From positions 1 to 11,012 of the forward strand of contig JALLPB010001144.1 of the NCBI GenBank assembly GCA_036939975.1: a stretch of DNA of 11,012 bases, read 5' to 3'. This DNA is from Cyclostephanos tholiformis (lineage: Eukaryota > Bacillariophyta > Thalassiosirophyceae > Thalassiosirales > Thalassiosiraceae). A model generated the notes under the pieces. The model worked only from the letters and a program-made list of their open reading frames with translations. It made no database searches and was not told the origin of the DNA. Each line of letters begins with the position of its first letter. Within the stretch, counting starts at the first letter, position 1. Below, one piece after another: positions 1-7,600 of this stretch. The translations under genes and the position numbers were made by a program.

Positions 1-269
1 CACCCCAAAAAACTAATGTGACAGAAAAAAACCTTCGCACTTTGTCGTTTGGGTGGTGCTTATGCCCCGGCAAAAACGGTAGTTTTGTTGAGATTTTGTT
101 GGTTCGCATGTGCGCAAGTGCACATGTGTGCATATCCGCGTGTTCAATCTTGTTTTTTGTCTCATGTCGCCGACCTGCGACCTGCCAGTTGTTTGAGGTC
201 GACGTCGCCGGTGTTGCTCCTCCCTGGCGAGTCTCCAAGCTCTCCCGGTGCAGCCTCCACCGATGCACC
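1..269. other. Left flank of transposon remnant, no gene seen
   Basis: No coding sequence is supported here. The stretch holds A/T-rich runs and a cluster of alternating purine-pyrimidine words (TGTGCGCA, GTGCACATGTGTGCATA) at about 108-135. Similar GCGCACA words occur on the far side of the transposase remnant, near 3161-3170 and 3372-3381, so part of this stretch could be an eroded terminal region of the element. The similarity is too weak to call terminal repeats, and the element may begin to the left of the window. Confidence 0.35.
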
Positions 270-1516
270 ATGCCCCCCAAGGTTTCTGCCGGTCGGCATG
301 GCAAGGGTAGTGTCGCGGTTGGCTCAACTCATCCTGCCAACATTGCCACCGCCAAGAAGAAAGCAGCCGCCACAGCGGTTGGCGGTGACACTGCAATGTC
401 AACTCGCGTGACCCCTCATGCAACTCCAAGTCTGTGGCAAGCACAAAAATTGCCAAGCAGATGTCTCCTTCTTCGTGCATCCCTGTTGCTTCAGTTGCTC
501 CCGCCATGGCAGAGACTACGCCCGGTGTGTCTGTTGCTTTTGTCGGCGAACCAGAGCATTTGCCTAAGAGGGCCAGGAGCAATGTCAATAATGTCGATGG
601 TGCCAGCAATTTGTTTCCCACCAAGAGTGTGCCTGCACTCCCTCCCCTGTGGAATGCTTGGTTTTTGGCATGCTGCCGCGTTCTCACTTATGTTGGTGAT
701 GGTGGTGTGCTGCAAGGCAAGTGCGGCATGTGCGGTGATGCTCGCCCGTCGTGTCAACACACCATGCTAGATCCAGACCAGGTTGCGCGCATTGTCCATC
801 GATGCGCTGATGGGGGTAGACACAATCCACGCTACTGCCACTTCAGTTTTGCTGTCGTCAAGTCCAAGGGGGAGGGCGCGGATTTCCCCAAAGACTTTTG
901 AGGAGATTGAGGGTGGGAAGACAACTGGTTTGTTCAACGGCAGTTCTCCTCCCAGCTTGCCATCGGCATCATTGGCCAACAGCTCCGAAGAGGAGGATGA
1001 CCTTGTTCCAACTGATCATGAGGTCAGCAAGTACTCATTCGTTGAACGACTTCACCATTTTATGGATTGTGTCCTGATTTGTGAGGAGAATCGCGGAACT
1101 GCTGAGCTCTATTGTTAGGGAGATATGGACGATGACAAAGGAAAGGAGGGAGTCTGCATTTTATGACGAGTAGATAAACAAAGCTGTGGATGGTGATGGA
1201 GCAGTGAAAGCTATTAAGATCGGAGATGTTGAGATCGATGCTAAAAGGGTGCAGGTGGATGGGATGATTTCAGTTATCGAGAAGAACAGGGTTGACTTCA
1301 TCAAACTAAAAATTGCGATCATGCAAAAACTTGAGCAGTTCTATGTCAGCAGGTATGGGAGGGAGTGGTACAAGAAACAGCATGAATCTTGTCAATCAGT
1401 TGCCTGGAATGCTCGCATGTGTAGGAGAGGTTGGTGGTGATGGCGCCGGTGGAGTGGTAGATCAATTCAGCACTCCTCAATCCGAATTGACGGGAACATT
1501 TTCGGAGTTAACCTAG
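270..1516 (+). pseudogene. Degenerate ORF, probable second gene of the Harbinger-like element
   Basis: I do not recognise the protein. A good start (gcaccATG) at 270 opens an N-terminus rich in Lys, Ala, Ser and Thr. Reading then has to move from frame 3 (270 to about 411-430) to frame 2 (to about 895), back to frame 3 (to about 1100), to frame 1 (to about 1380), and last to frame 2, ending at TAG 1514-1516. Frame 1 also has an in-frame TAG at 1171-1173. Across the shifts the text keeps a protein-like character: a Cys/His-bearing part at about 735-835 (KCGMCGDARPSCQH), an acidic stretch at 985-1015 (SSEEEDDLV), then a charged, probably helical tail at 1190-1380 (VISVIEKN-like, KIAIMQKLEQFY). 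The Cys/His part could bind zinc, but no known fold is clear. Its place beside the transposase suggests an accessory or DNA-binding role. Introns instead of frameshifts are less likely, because no clean GT-AG pairs were seen at the breaks. Confidence 0.5.
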
Positions 1517-1545
1517 TAAATCTCTTAATTCTAATGATGTAGTTA

Positions 1546-2990
1546 CTATGTGTTACCATTGCAATCAACCCAATCTCCCCCCTCAATTGCACCATTCCTA
1601 CATAACATGTGCAGATGCTCCACCAACTGGCTGCATTGCCAAGCAAACTGCTCAGACAATATATGATCTTTGTCATCGCAGTCCTTGGCAGGTTCCTGCA
1701 ACAACGGACTAGACAACCAAACTCCGTCATCCCTGACTGGAGCCCCATGACCTACATGAACATTCAATCGCTCCATCAAGTCCAACAAAAAATTATTTAG
1801 CCAGCAACACGTTACAAATATCTTCTCACAGGTCTCAACATCCCAATAAAAGAATCAATGGTCAAGAATCCTCCACCGCTTTTTCAGTATCCCAAATGTA
1901 CACTCAACATCCTTATGGATGCCCTCAAGGTGTGTAGTAAAATAGCCCTCAGCCGAAATTATCAACCTGTGTGAATGGACAAATAGTCGCCGGCCAACAC
2001 AAATATCTGTTGTCGCATATCAAATGAGCACCCTTGTTAGTCTGCACATGAGCATTTTTATCGTAATATGCCCAGTGAGCATCGCGAAGAGAGGCACCTT
2101 TCTGATTATGATTGCCTCCACAGACTTATCCATCTTAACGATGTCAATATCCTTATGCAATCCAAAATGTGGCCCGTAAATAGACATAATCCTGTGGTTG
2201 AAATCAGTGATGCACTCAAACCCAAGCAAGGGGTAGGACTCCTTACCATTTGTGCGGTTAAAGTCTCTGGCGGGACAATTGGCCCACCTGACGTGTACAA
2301 TGTCCATTGACCTGCATCACCCAGGCAATCCGATGGCATAATAGGTGCCCTCTACCCGCCTCAACTCCATAAGATTTGACGGCATTGCGATCTGCTCATC
2401 GCGCATGTTGACGATCACATCCACGAACAGAAAGAAGAATTTTTGAACCTCTGATGTTTAAATGTAGCACAATGGTTGGCACGAGCAAAAGCCAGAGCCC
2501 GTCCCCAACAGGTAAAGTGAGGACATCACCAGGAGCTCTGTTTGCTCATGAAACTCAACCTGATGCAACCTTGAACTCGGAAACGGAACATACGTGCGGT
2601 CAATCAATAAACTGGTCAGCTCCTCTACCTTAGAAAAAGGCATGCAAAAGAAATGGCGAAATTGGCTGTACCGATCAGACATGGAGAGCTCATGAGTGAG
2701 CTCTCTCATCATCCTCGGACAAGTAAAATACCGGTACCATGCCAACTCGCGCATGCTCTCAATGCGGTAATGGCAATTAGGCCGCCGCACACGCCTATTG
2801 CGGTGGCGTGGGGACACCTGCTGCCATCAACAGTGGCATCATTGAACCTGACAGACATCGAGCCTTCAAGAAAATTACTGAAGCTGGCATCAAATGCAGG
2901 GCCAAACTCAAAGAAATGCCCAAAGTCTGCACCAAAATCACCAAACCTAGCCCCAAAATCGAAATCACCTAAGGGAGAGGAAGGATACAT
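1546..2990 (-). pseudogene. PIF/Harbinger-type DDE transposase, disrupted
   Basis: When active, this enzyme cuts and pastes the element. An N-terminus with Asp/Phe/Gly repeats (from ATG 2990, LGDFDFGARFGDFG) leads to VRFNDATVDGS. A frameshift near 2810 then moves to a basic segment (RHRNRRVRRPNCHYRIE) and a helical region (DRYSQFRHFF, SKVEELTSLL). The catalytic triad is still visible. Asp 1 is in SMDIVHVRWANCPA (codon 2304-2302), Asp 2 in LICDNRY (2014-2012) and Glu in KDVECTFGILKKRWRI (1905-1903), about 36 codons after Asp 2. Damage seen: TAA 2460-2458, TGA 2319-2317, TGA 1857-1855, and single-base shifts near 2810, 2097-2101 and 1956-1958. The tail after Glu (ETCEKIFVTCCWLNNFLLDL) matches the family's C-terminal helix, and the frame ends at TAG 1548-1546. 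The family call rests on these motifs from memory of PIF/Harbinger (DDE_Tnp_4-like) proteins. Activity in this copy is very unlikely. Confidence 0.85.
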
Positions 2991-3141
2991 GGTCAGGAGT
3001 AATGAAGAGGCAGAAATATGAGCAAATGACAAAGAGAACAGCGGCAATGTGATACTTGTCATGTCAAAAGATGAAAGATGGAGGAACACGGGGCCAGTGC
3101 AGCAATTTAAGGTTCCACGTAGGCACTTTTTCATTATATGT

Positions 3142-3227
3142 GTATATGTTTATATGCGTATATGCGCACATAAGATTTTTGGATTTGGGGAAATTTTATG
3201 CACACATATATAAATATAAACATAAAA
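3142..3227. repeat. Imperfect 31-bp inverted repeat, AT-rich
   Basis: The arm at 3142-3172 (starts GTATATGTTTATATG, ends GCGCACATA) pairs with 3197-3227 (starts TATGCACACATATA, ends ATAAACATAAAA) at about 24 of 31 positions around a 24-base loop. It sits just outside the transposase N-terminus in strongly AT-rich DNA. It could be a subterminal hairpin of the element or a small MITE-like insertion. Part of the pairing is expected by chance from the alternating TATA composition. Confidence 0.4.
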
Positions 3228-3455
3228 CGTAAAAATTTTCGGAAAAATAGGTGTCTACATGCTCACATGCACAACAAAAATGCATTTTACGTATTTAATT
3301 TGGAAAAAAAGAATGCTGCAAAGGAAAAATCTTTGCAGAGGGACACACATAACCGAATTTTTTTTCGTTTTATGCGCACACGCTCAAAGAAATCACAGCC
3401 AAAGAGTCAAAACCATCAATGGATTGTTAAGACCAAAAATGGATGATAGTAATGC
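3228..3455. other. AT-rich non-coding flank
   Basis: This stretch is A/T-rich, with A and T runs and no convincing gene. The short open frames are Lys/Asn-rich, as expected from composition. A TATGCGCACA word at 3372-3381 repeats the one at 3161-3170. The stretch may be the outer end of the transposon remnant. Confidence 0.4.
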
Positions 3456-4019
3456 GTGAGTGAGGGATTATGGAGAGGTGACTGCACAAAAGTGAGGTAG
3501 TAATACAGATCATCCATAATACATCATGAGGCATTATGGATAGGCTTAACTTTGAGTGACATACTAAGGATAGGCTGAACATTAGAGTGAGGTACGGGAA
3601 ATTGGATGCATCACAGGTGAGACATTTTGGATGGCATAAAAAAATTGATGAAGGTATGGAGAATAAACTGTTTCATTGGTGTGTTATTTGGGATTGCATA
3701 TAATATGCAAGTGAGGCACAGGGGATTGGATAACAATAAGGTGTGGTAAAGGGAATATTTTATATATCAAGTGTCTTATTGAGGATTAGATTCAAATCAG
3801 GTGTGGTACTAGGGATGGAACAAAATCAACGACTGTGGCAAATTGGGTTGAGTCAATGATTTTTTAGCGATAAATGAGAAAAAGTGATCTGATGAGAATA
3901 CCTCTTTCTTGCGTCAACCTTTGCACCTGGTATTTGGGATGCTAAATATCCTGGCATTGCATTTAGGATAAGAAAAATGTGGCGACCTATTTTGGATTGA
4001 TGGAGGTACTAAACCAATG
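3456..4019. repeat. Degenerate 30-bp tandem repeat array
   Basis: Units begin with GTGNGGTA or a variant, followed by a GGGATTGGAT-like core. Unit starts fall at 3681, 3711, 3741, 3771 and 3801, exactly 30 bp apart, for example GTGAGGCACAGGGGATTGGA at 3711 and GTGTGGTACTAGGGATGGAA at 3801. A CTGTGGCA-type start follows near 3833. Earlier units are spaced about 30-35 bp (near 3492, 3554, 3585, 3616 and 3651), and weaker echoes run on to about 4019. The period is divisible by three, but stops interrupt the plus frames, so this is not a coding repeat. Confidence 0.7.
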
Positions 4020-4613
4020 TATTTTCCAGTTTTTCCTTTTTATATAATCAAAAGGGGGGGTTTATATAATGCGATTTTTATATATAATTGTCGTTTTACA
4101 TATTTGGCATAACATGTATCTTGGTCACTTTTGGGGGGAAGTTACACCTGGTGCACTTTAGTTGTAGTTGGCTAAAAATCCAATTGCTCATTCTTCTGTT
4201 AATCCAGACCGAATTGGAAATTCATGATATCTGTATCCCAAGAGTCAACTGCTTCTAATTGTTTTAGGGGGGATGAATGATCTTTATCAAGACATATGAA
4301 TCTATTTATGCCCATCCGTTTCAGTGCTAAAGTTGTGCTCTACTTTATCACAAGCCGAATGTACCTACTCAGATGGAAATTACTGACAAAATGCACCCTT
4401 ATGCCTTGAGGATAACATAAAGATTGCTTTCATCAAAAGCATGTAGGAGTGCCTGGATGCATGAGATTCTAATGAATATTTCATTTTCACGTTTTTCTGT
4501 TCTGCTGAAACTTTGACATGCGGTGACGCGTTTGTTACCGTTTACTGTAAACAGCGATACGCGCTTTTCTGATATTGGCATGGCATGAAAGGTCGGCGAG
4601 CAAAAAAGAACAT
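4020..4613. other. Intergenic stretch / 3' region of the TAZ gene, no gene seen
   Basis: No gene is supported. The stretch has two short G runs (near 4051-4057 and 4132-4137) and TATATAAT-type AT words around 4040-4090. The part nearest 4613 should hold the 3' UTR of the minus-strand TAZ gene. No clear AATAAA was seen on that strand just after its stop. A perfect small palindrome lies at 4540-4552. Confidence 0.5.
4540..4552. repeat. Perfect palindrome GTTTACTGTAAAC
   Basis: The 6-bp arms GTTTAC/GTAAAC surround one T, 62 bp beyond the TAZ stop codon on the minus strand and probably within its 3' UTR. Outer GCGT/ACGC pieces could lengthen the hairpin. It may be an RNA stem or chance; no function is claimed. 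Confidence 0.4.
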
Positions 4614-7600
4614 CTACAACGCTGAAAGGTCAGCTGTGGCGGTAGCCTCTGTTTTAAAAGTAGCACTCAACGCGGTTGCGGCAAGATCGTTACTCGACGA
4701 TGAAGACAGTCCCATGAGATCAGACGTCGACAACGCGATATCGCCGAGTTCGTATGTCGCCTCTTCTAGTGTTGGAAGGGCACTGATGCTCATGGACGAA
4801 TCAAATCTTGCAAGAGTAGATGATAGGGCGGGTGATGGCAGATGCCGTTGTGGGTGTGACGCCAAGAATGTTGTTGCAGCGATGGCAGTAGATGACGAGG
4901 TTGTAGAAGATTGAGAGGAGGCGACCGACGCAGATATGGTATTAGGGGCCGTTGACATACTAGCAGGCGACATGCCACCTTGTTGGGAATGATGCGGTGC
5001 ATGACTTTGCATCGCGGGGGAAAGTCTCAGCAGCGGCTGGTCCGTGGTAGTGACAGTCGCCGTTTGAGGTTTTGCAACATGTGAAGCGGCAAAAGTTGCA
5101 TTATTAGTCGTGATGTGAGCCGGGTTCACCGTCGTGGTCTTCACCTTCGCAGACGATGGTTCTGCGCGTGCGGCAGCCGCCGCTGCCACCAGCTGGTGTC
5201 TTTTTGCCAACACCGTCTTCACGCGCTCCCTGAATTTATCTCGACGATGCGAATTGAGACCAACCAACGCGTTCAGATTCGGGGAGAGTTTGTCTTCCGG
5301 AGGGCAGCAGATCGTGCACTGGCCAACACCCTCGCAGCTTACTAGATGGTAGAGCAGGTGTTTTACCTTACGACACCAGGGGAAGGGACAGATGTCTCCG
5401 TTGGATAGTAGGCCGGAGCAATCTCGAACGTGCAACATGAGATACTTCGTGCTATGGCATACGTTACGGTGCTCGGCTGATAGATGCCTGCAGAAATCGA
5501 GTCGTGTTGGCATCGTCAATTATGAGCAATTAGCTGGAGCTACAAGGTGGCACGTTGAAAACTTAGTACAACCCAACACTCACCTTCCCGGACACGTAGA
5601 AGCGTGCTCGATCAAGACCAGCAACCGTCGGGCCTGATCTTCACTCAGAGTCTCCCCCTTGTATTCGTAACCGAACTCCTCACGCTCCACAAGCTCCTCC
5701 ATGATTGTGGAATCAACCTCCTCATCGTCGCTCCCGCCACCCCCAGCCAACGGGATCTCGTCGTCGTCGTCGTCGCTGCTCTCGTCGTAATTATACCCAC
5801 CATTTGCGCCACCGCCGCTGCCCCCCACCCCGTCGCTCTCGTCGGTGTGACTCACGTCCGAGCAGTCGGAGAAGCTTGACGCTTCGCGCGCCATGCCGGC
5901 CGCTGCCGCCGCAGCAGCAGCAGCGGCAGCATTGGTCGGGCCACGAGTGATATAAGTTACTCCATCTCGAACGATGGGGGTGGTTGTTTCATGGTGCATG
6001 ACATGGTGGTAGTCCATAGTCGTTGCAGTTGCGGTCGTCGTTTGAGCCGCGCTACCCACCCCCCCGGGTTGGTGGTATGACGATTCGGCGACGCTCGAAG
6101 ATTGGGAGAACATGGCGTCGTCGACCAACTTCGCGTTATTGCTGACACCACCGTTGTCCTCCATGTTGGCCACCAACGCAGGGTGATATTCCAGGGCATT
6201 TACCGCCGCGGTTATGTCCAACCTCGGTATCTGCATCTTGCCGCACTTCGGACACTCGTGGTTGGTGAGCGCCCACCACGGGTTGAGTTCGCAGGTTGAG
6301 GGATATACCTCATTGCATATGGCGCAGACATACTCGATCGCCTGTCGACGCGGGGGGGCGGGAGGATTGTACGCCTCGGCGGCTCCGACGCCGCAACCGA
6401 CTTCGAGTCCCACCCCTCCCCCCGGTGCGTCGGCGTCGCCGCCCAACACCCCGCCCGAGTTGGCAGCGTGGCCGTCGCCGACAGTGATGCGCGAGATTCC
6501 ATTATCGTTCGCCAACAAATTTTGATTATTCTTACAGTGAGCCAAAGCATTGACCTGCTGCAGCTGTTGCAAGGGATTGTCAGCACAGTGCGACGAAATG
6601 ACCCTCAGACCGCTAGTATCGTGTACGGCCGCTCTTACCGTTGTCGCCAACCCGTTGCGTTGTCTCCGTCGCGCCCGTCGTCGTTTGCGCTGTCTCCATC
6701 TCGCCTCTCGCAAGCGCAATTCGAACTGTTGGGGCGGGGTGAGCGTTGGGTCATCGAAATTCAAGGGCACGTGTGGCGATTTCGTTGAGTTTGGATTGAT
6801 CTGGACCACGATGGCGGCGTCGACGTCGGCGTCAGCCGTCGCCGTTGGGGGCCATTTTACCTGTTGATGATTGGAGGGAACCGCCGCGTCTGGGGCGACG
6901 GACGACGACGACGACGACGATTCTCGATTCGGGCGCGGCTCACCTCCGCTCGACTCCCCACCAGCCATCGCCAGCGCCTTGGCCGCCGCCGAACGATTGT
7001 CAACGCTTGTCCTCGTCGATGCTGTCGTCGTCGTCGTCGTCGTCGTCGTCATGACGTCGATCCCCAATGCAGCGCGGGTAGCGCACTCCTCCAGCCTCCG
7101 CAATTGGGCCCTCTCATCCTCGGCGACGCGAACGACGTGCGCGGTGCGCTCGTCTATTAGGCCCGGATGCGCGCCGGAAGCTGCACATATTGACGACGGC
7201 ACCTGCGTCGATCCCGGCGCCATGCCGGCGTACAGTATTGCCCGTCGTTGCGGCTGCGGCTGCGGCCTCGATGGCGGCGGTGAGGAGCGACGAATCGCAT
7301 CGCCCCCAACCCCGCCACCGCCGCCTCCTCCTCCGGCCCGCTCCGCCTCCGCCTCCGTCGACTTCGTCGTCGTCGTGACCGGCGTCATCGCGGTGGGATC
7401 AGCCACCATGCCCGTGAGCGGCGGCGGGGGGGGGTACGACGACGATGATCCCTCCTCCCCCCCGGCTATGATCCCCCCCCCAAGCGCACGTCCATGCAAT
7501 CGCGACGTAAGCGAGGATCCGACGGCACCCACCCGTCCGATTTGCATGCCGTAGTAGGAGGAGGACGGGGGCGGCGACGACGAAGACGATGACGATGACG

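Larger units (their letters stand above)
270..2990. mobile_element. Decayed PIF/Harbinger-like DNA transposon (core)
   Basis: Two broken genes face each other tail to tail: an unidentified plus-strand gene ending at 1516 and a minus-strand DDE transposase ending at 1546. A transposase paired with a second ORF is the usual PIF/Harbinger plan, where the second ORF is often a Myb/SANT-like DNA-binding protein. Both reading frames carry frameshifts and stops of similar severity, which fits a single element that died as a unit. The span given covers only the two genes. Terminal inverted repeats and a 3-bp target duplication were looked for and not established. The element could extend to about 80 on the left and 3400 on the right. 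Confidence 0.6.

Noticed and set aside
13..687. 224-codon minus-strand open frame
   Set aside because: It lies antisense to the decayed plus-strand gene, has no motif, and mirrors the composition of that gene.
18..770. 250-codon plus-strand open frame
   Set aside because: Only its part from 270 to about 411-430 fits the decayed partner gene. The rest is Cys/Leu-rich text with no protein character, and neighbouring frames read better.
3456..3880. 30-bp array as a decapeptide coding repeat
   Set aside because: The plus frames are cut by stops in several units, and no long open frame spans the array.
4399..4581. 60-codon minus-strand open frame after the TAZ stop
   Set aside because: It is short, has no motif, and sits where the TAZ 3' UTR should be. 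No splice pair was seen that would add it as an exon.
6871..7554. 227-codon plus-strand open frame
   Set aside because: It lies antisense within the large TAZ exon. Its Val, Asp and Pro runs are the mirror of Thr/Ser/Gly runs on the coding strand.
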